From: JAVBRD01 sp031548365
GTDB lineage: Bacteria; Bacillota; Clostridia; Christensenellales; UBA1750
Direction of reading: 5' to 3'
DNA length: 64,000 nucleotides
NCBI GenBank assembly: GCA_031548365.1
Contig: JAVBRD010000019.1
Location: forward strand, 1 to 64,000
Shown here: positions 23,303 through 33,121 of the stretch, in pieces
Layout of the letters: each line of letters begins with the position of its first letter
How positions within the stretch are numbered: position 1 is the first letter of the stretch
Program-made: the position numbers and the translations under genes
The notes under the pieces: model-generated
What the model saw: only the letters and a program-made list of their open reading frames with translations
What the model was told of the DNA's origin: nothing
The model's database searches: none

Positions 23303-25157
23303 GCGTCCAAGGCTCAACCGTCATTCTGAACACCCACGTGGCCGACGGCACGCGGGGCGAGAGGTCAAGCGTGTATATCCCGTAGCCCGCAATGCCGAAC
23401 ACCGCGTCTGCCGGCGCGTCGCTCAGGACGCAGTCGACATCGCCGAGATCAAAGCGCAGCACCGCGCTCACCGACTTTCCGAAAACCCTGACCTCACCGC
23501 CAGAGACTTCAGGCCGCGTTGTCGAAGCGAGGATCACCCGCTCGATGACAGGAGCAGCACACTCCATATCATATGCATCTTCGAGCGAGAACACGCAGTG
23601 GTCTTTGTCAAAGCGCATGGTGCGTTTGAGGGAACGCAAGCCGTCCACGCCGTACGCGCCCGCGATATCCATGCTCACGCCAGCCAGGCCACCTTCGGCA
23701 AACGACGCATAATCCTTGCACGCGTAGCATTTTCCTGTCTTTTGGTATTGGCCGCTCACGATGGGCACTGAGTGCCCCTGCGAACCGGGATTGAACAATT
23801 CGTAGCGTTCCGGCCCGAAATACTGGCGGGTGTATTCACCCGCGCCCAAGTCGGGGAAGATCAGTTCCCCGCCGATATAGAGGTGGAAGCTCCCGACGTC
23901 GTTTTGGTTATGAGGTTCGCCGTTGCTCCCGCCTTTGGCGAGGAAGGCCGTGCCCGGCGCTTTGCTGGAGCGCGAGAGCATCCACTGCGCCTCGTCAAAG
24001 CGCTCATCTCCGCCCGCTTCCCGCGGCGTCTTCACGCCTTCCGCCCACACAAAGTCACGGATGAATGAGCAAAAGCGGTAAGTGTGGTCGTCTTCCGCGC
24101 CGCGCCGGTGGCCGTCGGGCGGAACCTCGACCTCGGGGAACTTGCGGTGGAGGTGCTCAAACAACCCCATGTTAAACGTGACATTGGGCCATGCGTCGGA
24201 GAACATCGGGAAAAGGTTATCATGAACACGGCACCGCTGAATGAACATCGCGATGGTCTTCTGCCGCTCGCCCATCATGATATCAACGCGCCCGCCTGTG
24301 CGCTGACAAAGCAGCTCGGCAAAGCACATGAAGAATGTGAAGCCGTAATCCCAGTACCCGATCCCTTCGGTGCAAACGCCTTCGGATGTAAAGCCGCTCA
24401 GGTATCGTTCCATCGAGTCGGTTACTTTGCGCAGGATGGACGCGAGTGCCGCGTCGTCGCTCACCGTGTAGATGGCCGCACCGCCAACCGAGCCCGCGCA
24501 AACGGCTGTCCAGTTGCCCGTGCCTGATTCCCAGTGGAAAGGCGTGTTGATCTCCATGTACGGTTCAATGATGCGCCGCAGGATCTCCTTTTTCGCGCGG
24601 TCAACCACAAGCGGATGCATCTTCTCGCCCACGAGGCTGAGCGCTTCCGCGATAGCAAAGCCCGTTTCCGCCGCAAACAGGTCGATCACACGCGCGTGCT
24701 CACGCGGAGACGCGCCGGTAAAGCCTTTATCGAGCGCCTCAACCATCGCGCGCCGATCCATGATGTCGATGTTGCCAAGGCAAGCGGGCAGACACCACGT
24801 GTACTCCCCGCACAGCGCCCAAATCGCGTCCTCCAGCGCCGCGAGCGTTTCATCGCCTCCGTCCAAAAGGTACGCGGTGCACAGCCGCGAAAGCCTCCCG
24901 CGGCGGTCAAAATACTGCCTCTCAAACGTATCGCGATCGCCTGTCGTAAAAAACAGCTCAAAGTCCCCAAACGCAAGCTCACTGATCGGCTCACTCAGGT
25001 AACGCGCGGCGCACGCGCGCGTTTCGCGCACAATGCCCTCGTGGTACGCGTTTTTTTTGATGCGGTCCCACACCGCTTCGCCGCGCGCCTCAGGAAACAC
25101 ACGCGCGCCTTCGGCGGTTGCCGCCGCAAGCGCTTGCGTCAATTCATGCACATTCAC
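23292..25157 (-). CDS. Heparinase II/III-like polysaccharide lyase-type protein
   Basis: About 621 residues. The N-terminal half is an alpha-toroid ('NTPFHWESGTGNWTAVCAGSVG', 'GYWDYGFTFFMCFAELL'), and the C-terminal half is the beta-sandwich of the heparinase II/III family, starting around 'AFLAKGGSNGEPHNQNDVGSF'. The N..H..N/Y catalytic environment of such lyases is plausible in 'EPHNQNDVGSFHLY'. No signal peptide is present, so it should act on imported oligosaccharides. GTG 25157 is chosen because GAGGGG lies 8 nt before it. It has its own TATACT -10 after the importer terminator. The substrate, probably a uronate-containing oligosaccharide, is inferred. Confidence 0.8.
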   Translation of the reverse strand: MNVHELTQALAAATAEGARVFPEARGEAVWDRIKKNAYHEGIVRETRACAARYLSEPISELAFGDFELFFTTGDRDTFERQYFDRRGRLSRLCTAYLLDGGDETLAALEDAIWALCGEYTWCLPACLGNIDIMDRRAMVEALDKGFTGASPREHARVIDLFAAETGFAIAEALSLVGEKMHPLVVDRAKKEILRRIIEPYMEINTPFHWESGTGNWTAVCAGSVGGAAIYTVSDDAALASILRKVTDSMERYLSGFTSEGVCTEGIGYWDYGFTFFMCFAELLCQRTGGRVDIMMGERQKTIAMFIQRCRVHDNLFPMFSDAWPNVTFNMGLFEHLHRKFPEVEVPPDGHRRGAEDDHTYRFCSFIRDFVWAEGVKTPREAGGDERFDEAQWMLSRSSKAPGTAFLAKGGSNGEPHNQNDVGSFHLYIGGELIFPDLGAGEYTRQYFGPERYELFNPGSQGHSVPIVSGQYQKTGKCYACKDYASFAEGGLAGVSMDIAGAYGVDGLRSLKRTMRFDKDHCVFSLEDAYDMECAAPVIERVILASTTRPEVSGGEVRVFGKSVSAVLRFDLGDVDCVLSDAPADAVFGIAGYGIYTLDLSPRVPSATWVFRMTVEPWTHGG

Positions 25158-25215
25158 AACGCTCACCCCTCATGCGCAGTATACCACAGGCACGCGCGCT
25201 GCGAGTGCTGAGCAT

Positions 25216-25247
25216 AAAAAAGCGGCGGACGAATCCACCGCTTTTTT
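25216..25247 (-). terminator. Rho-independent terminator of the oligosaccharide importer operon
   Basis: On the minus strand an AAAAAAGCGGTGGA / TCCGCCGCTTTTTT stem closes on a TTCG tetraloop and runs into a T-tract. It lies 15 nt after the binding-protein stop and separates the importer from the heparinase-like gene. Confidence 0.88.
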
Positions 25248-25261
25248 CATCTGCAAGGGGT

Positions 25262-27019
25262 TTACTTCGCGAGGAAGACCTCATTGCACTCGTCGAGCCA
25301 AGCTTGCATGCCGGCATCGTTGAGTTCCTTGATGTACTTGTCCCAGTCGCTCATCGGACGCTGTCCGGTGACGAAGAGCTGGAAGTTCTGATCGCGGAGC
25401 TTGTTGATGTCGTTCTTCTGGGTCGCGGTCTTGGGAACCGACTGCCACATCAGATTGATGCGCTTTTCGCCGCCAAGAGCTGAGAGGACAGCGGTTTTGT
25501 CCGCGTAGTCGTAAAGGGCGATGTCGCGCTTCTTCAGGAAGTCCCAGCAATCCTCGGCCAGGAAGCCGAAGCCGTTGGTGTAAAGGCCCTTGCCCGCGTT
25601 CGGGTGTCCGGCGGCCTTCATCTCGTCGTCCGTGAAGTTCTGGTAGGCCACGCGTCCGTCGGGCAGGACGACGTCCTTATAGCGGATGTCCTTGATGCCG
25701 TCGACGACCAGGCGATACACCTCGTAGTCGGTGAACATGGCTTCGTGGAACTCCAGGAAGCGGACATACGCCTTGGGATCGATGTTCTTGCCGATGACGA
25801 CCTTGTTGCCGGGGTTGGCCGCTCCGCCGGGGGCGAAGGAAAGGCCGGTCGGGCCGACAACCGTCTTGCCGTGGGTGTAGGAGCCGTTGGGGTTGAGTTC
25901 CAGGAAGGGCTCATAGTTCGTGGAGGGGTTCTTCTGGCCCTCATAGAGCGGGCCGTTCGTGTGGTAGTAGGAGCCGGGGCACGCGAAGCCGATCTTGCCG
26001 TTGATGAATGTGACCGACTTGGCCCAGTACTGGCCCTGATTCTCGCCCGTGATGAACTCGGGATCGATCAGGCCCTGCTTGTAAAGATCCGCCATGGTCT
26101 CGACGTACAGCTTGTACTTGCCGTCAAGCAGGACGTTGGGGACGAGCTTTCCGCTGGCGTCCGTCTCCATCAGGTCAAATGCGTCGCCGCCGAACGCCGC
26201 GCCGCGCAGGTAGTTCATGCCGGTGTTGGACATGGCGTAGGTGTTCTTCTGGCCGTCTCCATCGGGATCGTTCTCGGTGAAGTACTTCCAGGCCGCCAGC
26301 ATATCTTCCCACTTGGTGGGCGCGGTGCCGTCGCCGCCCATCTTTTTGAGCCAGTCATCGCGCCAAATGGGCAGGGAGTGATACGTGCCGTTCAGGTTGC
26401 CAATCGGGAAGCCATAGAGCTTGCCGTCAACCTGGATCGTCTCAAAGACGTTGGGGCCGAAATCCTTGAACAGATCGATCATTTTCTGGTACATCGTGGG
26501 CGCGTACTGCTTGATTTCGTCCTCTTTGAGCTCTTTTAGGATGCCCTGAGCCACGAATTCCTTGTAACGCGCGTCGCTGCCGGTGCGGATGACGTCCGGG
26601 ATCTCGCCGGCCGCCAAGCGGGTGTTGAGCAGCTGGACTTCATTGTTGCGGTCGAGGTAGATGACGTCCAGCGTCCAGTTGAACATCTTCTCAAGCGCGA
26701 GTTTGGTGTCCGCGTCCGCCGGGATTTCGTGATCGTTCTGGGGAACCCAGCTGATCTTGACGTGCTCGGCGTACTTGTTGGCGACCGGAGCGGCGGGAGC
26801 GGGCGTTGCCGCGGCGGCCGGAGCCGGTGTCGCTACGGCAGGGGCCGGAGCGGCGGGAGCGGGTGTCGCAGCTGCGGCCGGAGCGGCCGGAGCCGGTGTC
26901 GCCGCAGGAGCGGGCGCGGCCGGGGCCGGTGTAGGCGCCGGGGCGGCGGTGCATCCGATAAACGTCGCCAGCATTGCCAGCGCGATCATCGCGGCGATCA
27001 GCCTGATGCCTTTCTTCAT
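25262..27019 (-). CDS. Extracellular solute-binding lipoprotein for oligosaccharides (LplA-like)
   Basis: A 585-residue lipoprotein. The start is MKKGIRL (ATG 27019, AAGGAGG upstream), with lipobox FIGC. The cysteine is followed by about 60 residues made almost wholly of Ala and Pro with Thr/Val, a long stiff linker, before the family-1 binding domain ('ISWVPQNDHEIP', 'LWRDDWLKKMG' style 'PIWRDDWLKKMG'). It resembles the large LplA/YtcQ-type binding proteins for complex plant or host oligosaccharides. It is the third gene of the importer operon and no ATPase is encoded, so a shared MsmK-type ATPase is expected. Confidence 0.88.
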   Translation of the reverse strand: MKKGIRLIAAMIALAMLATFIGCTAAPAPTPAPAAPAPAATPAPAAPAAAATPAPAAPAPAVATPAPAAAATPAPAAPVANKYAEHVKISWVPQNDHEIPADADTKLALEKMFNWTLDVIYLDRNNEVQLLNTRLAAGEIPDVIRTGSDARYKEFVAQGILKELKEDEIKQYAPTMYQKMIDLFKDFGPNVFETIQVDGKLYGFPIGNLNGTYHSLPIWRDDWLKKMGGDGTAPTKWEDMLAAWKYFTENDPDGDGQKNTYAMSNTGMNYLRGAAFGGDAFDLMETDASGKLVPNVLLDGKYKLYVETMADLYKQGLIDPEFITGENQGQYWAKSVTFINGKIGFACPGSYYHTNGPLYEGQKNPSTNYEPFLELNPNGSYTHGKTVVGPTGLSFAPGGAANPGNKVVIGKNIDPKAYVRFLEFHEAMFTDYEVYRLVVDGIKDIRYKDVVLPDGRVAYQNFTDDEMKAAGHPNAGKGLYTNGFGFLAEDCWDFLKKRDIALYDYADKTAVLSALGGEKRINLMWQSVPKTATQKNDINKLRDQNFQLFVTGQRPMSDWDKYIKELNDAGMQAWLDECNEVFLAK

Positions 27020-27078
27020 TGAATACGTCCTCCTTTTTTGAGGGAGCTCCCTCCCCATGTGAATATCTCTTAAGGGTT

Positions 27079-27966
27079 TTACCCCTTGAGGGACCCGACC
27101 ATGACGCCCTTGACGAAATACTTTTGGATGAACGGGTAAATCATCAGGATGGGCGCAGTGGCGACGATGATCGTCGCGCTCTTGATGGCCTCGATGTTCT
27201 GCTCTTTTTGGCCCGATGTCGCGTCGGTCATGACGTTGTACTCAGAGAACTGCGGCGCGGCCTCAATGATGATCTTCCTGAGCATCGCCTGCAAAACAAA
27301 CTTCTTTCCGTCGCGGATATAGAGCACGCAGTCGAACCACGCGTTCCAGTTGTCCACAATGTTCCACAAAAGAAGCGTCATGAGCACGGGTACCGAGAGC
27401 GGGAGCACGATGGAGATGATCGTCCGCACCTCGCCTGCGCCGTCAATGGTCGCGGACTCGAGCAGCTCAGGCGGCATGGCCATGAAGTTGTTGCGCAGGA
27501 TGAACACGCTGTACGTGGCGATCGCGCCCGGGAGAACCATCGCCCAAAGCGTGTTGCCGAGGTGCAGGATCTGTGTGTTGGTGATGTAGCTCGGAATGAG
27601 ACCGCCGCTGAAGAACATGGTGAAGATCATCGCCATGGTGATGCCTGTGCGGAAGGGCATGTCGCGCTTGGAGAGCGGGTACGCGGTCAGGATCATCGCG
27701 GGCATGGAAATCGCGAGCGACACCAGACAGCGCACGATGGTGTTCTGGTATCCGATCCACAGGTTCTGATTCTTGAACACCACTTCATAGCCCGCGGTGG
27801 AGAACTCCATGGGCCAGAGCTGAAACTTCATGGAGTTGATCGCTTTGGCCGTTGAAAACGAGACGCGGATCACGTCCCAGAACGGGTAGATCATGATGAC
27901 GCAAAACAACGCAAAAAAAACGTAGTTGAACACCCTGAATACTTTTTGTCCGCCGGATTCTAACAC
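27079..27966 (-). CDS. Oligosaccharide ABC transporter permease (LplC/YtcP type)
   Basis: A 295-residue permease with six expected membrane segments. The EAA loop is 'PPELLESATIDGAGEVRTIISIVLPLS' region (split about 180-206) and the C-terminus 'YPFIQKYFVKGVMVGSLKG' is typical of LplC/YtcP. The start is GTG 27966, with AAGGGGGG upstream. It lies 13 nt after the partner permease. Confidence 0.93.
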   Translation of the reverse strand: MLESGGQKVFRVFNYVFFALFCVIMIYPFWDVIRVSFSTAKAINSMKFQLWPMEFSTAGYEVVFKNQNLWIGYQNTIVRCLVSLAISMPAMILTAYPLSKRDMPFRTGITMAMIFTMFFSGGLIPSYITNTQILHLGNTLWAMVLPGAIATYSVFILRNNFMAMPPELLESATIDGAGEVRTIISIVLPLSVPVLMTLLLWNIVDNWNAWFDCVLYIRDGKKFVLQAMLRKIIIEAAPQFSEYNVMTDATSGQKEQNIEAIKSATIIVATAPILMIYPFIQKYFVKGVMVGSLKG

Positions 27967-27979
27967 ACCCGTTCCCCCC

Positions 27980-28921
27980 TTACCAAAGCGTGTATTCGCT
28001 GAACTTGCCGGTGATCCAGTTGGTGCCGACGACGAGCGCGAGTCCGATCACGTTCTGGAACAGGCCGACCGCAGCCGAGAAAGAGTACTGCATGCTCTCG
28101 AGGCCGAGGCGGTAGTTGTATGTCGCGATAACGTCGCCTGTCGAGTAAACCACAGGCGTATACAAGTTGAAGATCTGCTGGAAGTCGTCGCCGATGATGC
28201 CTCGAATGGAGAGGATGAACTGCAAAACAACGATGTTGGAGATTGCGGGCAGTGTGACCATCCACGTCTGGCGCAGACGCCCCGCGCCGTCGATGGACGC
28301 GGCCTCGTAAAGCTCGGCGTTGACGTTGGAGAGCGCGGCCAGATAAATAATGGTGCCCCAGCCAATGCCTTTGTAAGTGGAAGTGAACACCAGCACGGAT
28401 CTGAACCAGTCGTTAGAACCCATGAAGAAGATCGGTGTGCCTCCCGCCGCTTTGATCACCGCGTTGACAATGCCCGCGGGCGAGAGAACACTCCTGAAGA
28501 TGCCCGCGAGGACAACCCAGGAGATAAAATGCGGGAGATAGGAGATGGTCTGGGATATTTTCTTGAACCGCAGGTTGGTCATCTCATTCATGAGAAGCGC
28601 AAGGCAAATTGGAGCCGGGAAGTTGACGATCAGCTTCAGGGTGGAGATGATGATCGTGTTCTTGAAAACGACCCAGAACATGGGCGTTTCAAACAGAGCC
28701 TTGTTGATGTACTTCATGCCCACCCACGGTGAGCCCCAGATCCCGTCGACGATGCGAAATTCCTTGAACGCAAGCGTCACGCCATAGATCGGCAAATAGT
28801 GAAACAAAAAGTAATACACCAGCGCCGGAATGAGCATGACGTACATGGGGGCGTACTTGCGCAGCCGCCATCGAAGCGTCGTGCCTTTTCTCGTGGGTAT
28901 GCTCGTAGCGCTACCGACCAT
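27980..28921 (-). CDS. Oligosaccharide ABC transporter permease (LplB/YteP type)
   Basis: A 313-residue permease. The N-terminal 'MLIPALVYYFLFHYLPIYG' and 'LAFKEFR' stretches and the EAA loop 'ELYEAASIDGAGRLRQTW' are diagnostic of the LplB/YteP group. ATG 28921 is chosen because GGGGAGG lies 6 nt upstream. It is the first gene of the minus-strand importer operon, divergent from the second heparinase-like gene; the 240-bp gap must hold both promoters. Confidence 0.93.
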   Translation of the reverse strand: MVGSATSIPTRKGTTLRWRLRKYAPMYVMLIPALVYYFLFHYLPIYGVTLAFKEFRIVDGIWGSPWVGMKYINKALFETPMFWVVFKNTIIISTLKLIVNFPAPICLALLMNEMTNLRFKKISQTISYLPHFISWVVLAGIFRSVLSPAGIVNAVIKAAGGTPIFFMGSNDWFRSVLVFTSTYKGIGWGTIIYLAALSNVNAELYEAASIDGAGRLRQTWMVTLPAISNIVVLQFILSIRGIIGDDFQQIFNLYTPVVYSTGDVIATYNYRLGLESMQYSFSAAVGLFQNVIGLALVVGTNWITGKFSEYTLW

Positions 28922-29164
28922 GAGCCGACCTCCCCGCAAAAAAGTGTATGCTAATGATACAGCAGATCCACAAAACGCGCAAGCCCCGCACCGTCAATTT
29001 GCATGAATCCTGAACAACATAGCGGGAATTCATGGCGTTTTTTAGCCAATCGTGATGAATTTCTGCGCACTTTACGCGCTCTCCCCCGTTTGGCTGTTTT
29101 CCTTGCGGCCGTTCTGTGGTAGACTTGCATGTATAGAAATTCATATGGCTGAGGAGACGTTGCC

Positions 29165-30811
29165 ATGCTCATTCTGCAGGCGGACATTCAGAGGATTACG
29201 CAAAACGCTGACCGCACCCCTTGGAAAGAGTATATAGAAACTCTCGATCGCAACTGTGAGCGCTGGCTGGGTGAAGCCTTCCCCGAAACCGATGTAACCC
29301 TGCACAACTGGACGCTTGAACGCGCACGCGTGCTCCTAATCTCCACCGTCTCGCTCGCGGTGAAATACGCGCTCTCCGGTGAAGCCGCGTATGCGCGCAG
29401 AGCGGCGCGCTTTCTCTTGGACAGCATCCCGTGGGAGCTTTGGGCGTACAAAACCGGCGTGAGCGACGCAGGGCCTTTTGACCTTGGCACAGGCGAGACG
29501 GCCATGGCGTTCGCGGTGGCGCTTCCCCTGATACGCGATCAGATGACGAACGAGGAGCACGCCGCGTGTCTTGCCGCCCTCAACAACCGCGTGCTCACAC
29601 CCTTTCTTGAAAACACGGAACCGGGCGAGGTCAAGCTCTGGTGGCACATCGGGCTGAACAACTGGAACTGCGTTTGCAACGGGGGCATGCTGGCCGTGGC
29701 TTGCTACCTTGAGGCCAACGGATACGAATCAGAACGCGCCGCGCTCGCTGAAAAACGCGCGCTCGCCGGCATGGACATCTACTTTAACCACATGCACGCG
29801 GACGGGTCGTGCGAAGAGGGCACGGGATACTGGGGGTACGCCACGCGTTACTTCGTCATGTCTTTGATCTACTGGGAGAATTTCACCGGCAAGCGCCACC
29901 CGTTTTTTGAGAGCGATAAGGCGCGCAAGTGGCTGCGCTTCCCGTTCGAGGTCACGCCGGGCGGCGCGCCGCTCTCCTTCGGCGATGTCAACTCCTTTGG
30001 AACATCGGGATCCAGCTACGCATACGCCGCGCGCGTCGGCGACGAAGCCACGCTCTCCGAGCTTTACGCCCGCGCGAATCCGGCGCACGCGGACGTGTGG
30101 CACCTCGCGTTTTTCCGCGAGGGAAAGCAGGCGGCGCCTCCGCCCGACAAGCGCGCGATCTGGTACCCGGACAACGGCTGGGCGGTGTTCACAAACGGCC
30201 CGCTCGCCATGTCCTTCCGCTCCGGTTCCAGCAACGTCTCTCACGCGCAGAAGGACCTGAACTCCATACAGCTCGCGAGAAACGGCGTCGCGCTTTTATC
30301 CAACATCGGCAACCACCCGTACACCGTGGGCTGGTTCGGCGAGGGACGGTATCTTTACTGGGAGGACAACACCACCTCGAAGAACAGCCAGCTGGTCAAC
30401 GGCACGGGACAGATGCGTCTCGCGGAGGCCGCCTGCTCGTTCGACGGCGCAAAGGTCGTCTCCGACGCGGCCCCCGCGTACCCCAGGCACGCCAAATCCA
30501 TCGTGCGCGCGGCGTCCGTGAGCGGCGACGGCTTCCTGCTGGAGGACAGCTTCGACGTTCTTCAGGAGATGTGGCATGAAGACCGCTTCCTGACGCGCGG
30601 ACGCTTTACATTGCTCTCCGAAGCGCGCTGCCGCGTGGATTGCGGGGGCGAGTCCGCCGTTCTCGAGTTCTCCTGCGACGCGCCATTTCGCATGGTGCTG
30701 GCCGACGTCAGCCTCTCGGTCTACGTCGATACGCCCATCCACATGCTGCGCGTGATCACGAAGGATCCGATTTACCGCTCAAGCTGGCGAGTGGCTATAC
30801 TGCCCGAATAA
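29165..30811 (+). CDS. Heparinase II/III-like protein (second paralogue)
   Basis: A 548-residue protein related in layout to the gene at 23292-25157: an N-terminal alpha-toroid ('LWWHIGLNNWNCVCNGGMLAVACYL', 'GSCEEGTGYWGYATRYFVMSL'), then a beta-sandwich ('AVFTNGPLAMSFRSGSSNVSHAQKDLNSI', about 345-373). A conserved Asn-Asn-Trp and His-Ala-Gln segment takes the place of the catalytic region. No signal peptide is visible. It opens a five-gene plus-strand carbohydrate operon. Two such proteins with one importer suggest stepwise breakdown of one acidic oligosaccharide. Confidence 0.78.
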   Translation: MLILQADIQRITQNADRTPWKEYIETLDRNCERWLGEAFPETDVTLHNWTLERARVLLISTVSLAVKYALSGEAAYARRAARFLLDSIPWELWAYKTGVSDAGPFDLGTGETAMAFAVALPLIRDQMTNEEHAACLAALNNRVLTPFLENTEPGEVKLWWHIGLNNWNCVCNGGMLAVACYLEANGYESERAALAEKRALAGMDIYFNHMHADGSCEEGTGYWGYATRYFVMSLIYWENFTGKRHPFFESDKARKWLRFPFEVTPGGAPLSFGDVNSFGTSGSSYAYAARVGDEATLSELYARANPAHADVWHLAFFREGKQAAPPPDKRAIWYPDNGWAVFTNGPLAMSFRSGSSNVSHAQKDLNSIQLARNGVALLSNIGNHPYTVGWFGEGRYLYWEDNTTSKNSQLVNGTGQMRLAEAACSFDGAKVVSDAAPAYPRHAKSIVRAASVSGDGFLLEDSFDVLQEMWHEDRFLTRGRFTLLSEARCRVDCGGESAVLEFSCDAPFRMVLADVSLSVYVDTPIHMLRVITKDPIYRSSWRVAILPE

Positions 30812-30837
30812 GTCACCTTGGAAAAGGAGTGTCCGTT

Positions 30838-33099
30838 ATGCGCCGACGTTTCATTAACGAATGGCTGGCCACCGAGGTGGAGGTCACGCCCAGTTTTCTC
30901 GACCTGCCCGATCACGAGGTGCGCGCCGCCATCGCGGACGACGATATGGCCGCTCCCCCCGCGCTGGATCTCAATGACACCGCCGCGCTTGCCAAGGCGG
31001 GCTACCTGCTATACGACGACCAGGGCAACCCGTTTGTGGAAAAAAGCGCGTTCTACTTCGCGCAGAGCAAGCTGTCCACGCTGGCGGTCACGCGGCTGAA
31101 AGTCAAGCGCGCGGTGTGCCTGCGCGGACGCGTGTGGACGAGCGGCTTTGTGGACATGTGGGTTAACGGGAAGCGCCTGCGCAGAAGCGCACAGCACAGC
31201 GGGATGTACCCTTCCGCGCAGGAGCTGCGCATGAACCTCTCGCCTGGAGAAAACGTCATTTTCGTGCGCGAACAGAACGCGGGCATCCGTCCCACGCGCG
31301 ACTTGTTCGGCATTGAGCTGGACAACCCGCCCGTCGATCTTGAGGTCGTTTTGCCCGGAGACGACGCGTTTCGCGCGATGGTCAACAGCGCACGCGCGTG
31401 GCTCGCGTCGCTCGTCTCCACTCCCGACGGCCGCATCCGCGCGTCAGCGCCGCCTCCGTGCGCCGTGGTCGTGTGTCTGGCGACAGGCACAGCCGAGCAT
31501 GTGCGCGAGCGCGAGCACAAAGACTGGCCCGCCGGACACGCCGAGATGAGCGTGCCGCCCTTCTCCGACACACTGGTGGTTCACGCCAACTTTTCAGGCC
31601 ACCAGCTCACACGCCGCTTTGAGCATCTGGAAAACGTCGTTTTGCCCCAACCCATCGGAGGGGACGCAAGCGGTATGGTGCGCTGGCAGCTTGAGCAAGC
31701 CGCGGCCAACCCGCTCACCGGCTACCGCGCGGTGACGAACGCCATGGCGCGCCGCGCGCTCGGTCAAGTGGGCGCGGGCGACGAGGCCATCCTGCTCGAT
31801 GCGCTCCAGCGGGTGGACGAGCGCCCCGACTGCGCGGATTTCTATCTCGCAACACTCCTTCGCATGGAGAAAATGGGCATGTTGGACGCGCACATCAGCG
31901 CGCGACTCAAGGAAGTTTGTCTGCGTTTCCGCTACTGGATGGACGAGGACACCGTGGACGCGATGTGCTTTGACTCGGAAAACCACGCCCTGCTCTTCCA
32001 CGCGTGCCAGATGATCGCGGGCGGGCTTTACCCGGACAATAATTTCTTACTGAGCCACCGCACGGGGCACAAGCAGCGCGCCGTCGGGCTTGAGCGCTGC
32101 GCGCGTTGGGCTGAGAAGCGCGTAAAGCACGGCTTTGACGAGTTCTTGAGCAGCACCTACGCGCCGCTGACTTTGGGCGCGTGCCTGCTGGTGCGCGATT
32201 TTTCGGGTGATGAAGCCCTTGCACAAACGTTTACGGCGCTTGGAAACACCATCTTTTCCCAGATGGCGACGCACAGCTTTGACGGCGTGTCCGTCGGCCC
32301 GCAGGGACGCGTGTACCGCGACATCCTCTATCCGCACCGCAGCGGCGCGCAAGCCATCCTGAGCTTTGCCGACCCCTCCGCGCTCCCATGGCCAAGCGGC
32401 TGGCTGACGCACGCGGCGGTCTCCGATTACCACCCGCCGCAGGATGTCCCGGCGCTCGCCAAGATGCCTCAGGACCTGCGATACACACAGGCGTCCGTAG
32501 AGATCGTTCTCCACAAAACCGCCGAGTATATGCTGACATCGCTCGCGCTCCCGTCTTCCGCTCCTGACGGCGGCGCATACCTCCCCGGGCAGAACGGCGG
32601 ACAGCAGCACATTTCCCACGCGGCGCTCGCGCGCGACTGTCACGTGTTCGTCACGCACGCGGGCAACGGGTTCGATTTCGGCCACTCCCGCCCCGGCTAC
32701 TGGTACGGAAACGGCATTCTCCCCGCGCAAAAGCAGGAGGGCGCGACCCTGCTCACGCTCTACAACATCCCGGACAACTACCCATTCTTTGTCACCCATG
32801 TGTTCTGGCCCGCGCACAACATGGATGAAAGCCGCGTGGAGCCGCACTGGGCGTTTGGACGCCGCAAGGACGGCTTTGTCGCGGTCTGGTGCTCGGGCGA
32901 GCTAAAACCTTACAGCCACACGCTGCAGGGCAAGGAGCTGCGCAGCGAGTCGCGCGTGGCGGGATGGGTCGTCTTCTGCGGCGGCGTGAGCGGATATCCG
33001 TCCTTCGACGCGTTTATCGCGGCCGCGAAAGCACTGGCGCCGTCTCTGGACGAGCCGTCACTCACGCTGCGCGCGGGTGCGCACTCTTTGATGTATTAG
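30838..33099 (+). CDS. Large uncharacterised carbohydrate-operon protein
   Basis: A 753-residue protein I do not recognise. An N-terminal about 150-residue beta-rich region ('VCLRGRVWTSGFVDMWVNGKRL', 'NLSPGENVIFVREQNAG') looks like a sugar-binding jelly roll. The middle is helical, with Trp/His-rich segments ('NHALLFHACQMIAGGLYPDNN'), and the C-terminal part is beta-rich ('GHSRPGYWYGNG', 'DNYPFFVTHVFWPAH'). This plan resembles toroid-plus-sandwich lyases and glycosidases. GGAG lies 8-11 nt before the ATG. Its neighbours place it in intracellular glycan breakdown. Confidence 0.6.
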   Translation: MRRRFINEWLATEVEVTPSFLDLPDHEVRAAIADDDMAAPPALDLNDTAALAKAGYLLYDDQGNPFVEKSAFYFAQSKLSTLAVTRLKVKRAVCLRGRVWTSGFVDMWVNGKRLRRSAQHSGMYPSAQELRMNLSPGENVIFVREQNAGIRPTRDLFGIELDNPPVDLEVVLPGDDAFRAMVNSARAWLASLVSTPDGRIRASAPPPCAVVVCLATGTAEHVREREHKDWPAGHAEMSVPPFSDTLVVHANFSGHQLTRRFEHLENVVLPQPIGGDASGMVRWQLEQAAANPLTGYRAVTNAMARRALGQVGAGDEAILLDALQRVDERPDCADFYLATLLRMEKMGMLDAHISARLKEVCLRFRYWMDEDTVDAMCFDSENHALLFHACQMIAGGLYPDNNFLLSHRTGHKQRAVGLERCARWAEKRVKHGFDEFLSSTYAPLTLGACLLVRDFSGDEALAQTFTALGNTIFSQMATHSFDGVSVGPQGRVYRDILYPHRSGAQAILSFADPSALPWPSGWLTHAAVSDYHPPQDVPALAKMPQDLRYTQASVEIVLHKTAEYMLTSLALPSSAPDGGAYLPGQNGGQQHISHAALARDCHVFVTHAGNGFDFGHSRPGYWYGNGILPAQKQEGATLLTLYNIPDNYPFFVTHVFWPAHNMDESRVEPHWAFGRRKDGFVAVWCSGELKPYSHTLQGKELRSESRVAGWVVFCGGVSGYPSFDAFIAAAKALAPSLDEPSLTLRAGAHSLMY

Positions 33100-33121
33100 C
33101 GATAAATAGGAGGAGCGACAA

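Noticed and set aside
26691..27041. Gly/Arg- and Ala/Gly-rich open frames across the lipoprotein linker
   Set aside because: They arise from the Ala/Pro repeat codons read in other frames.
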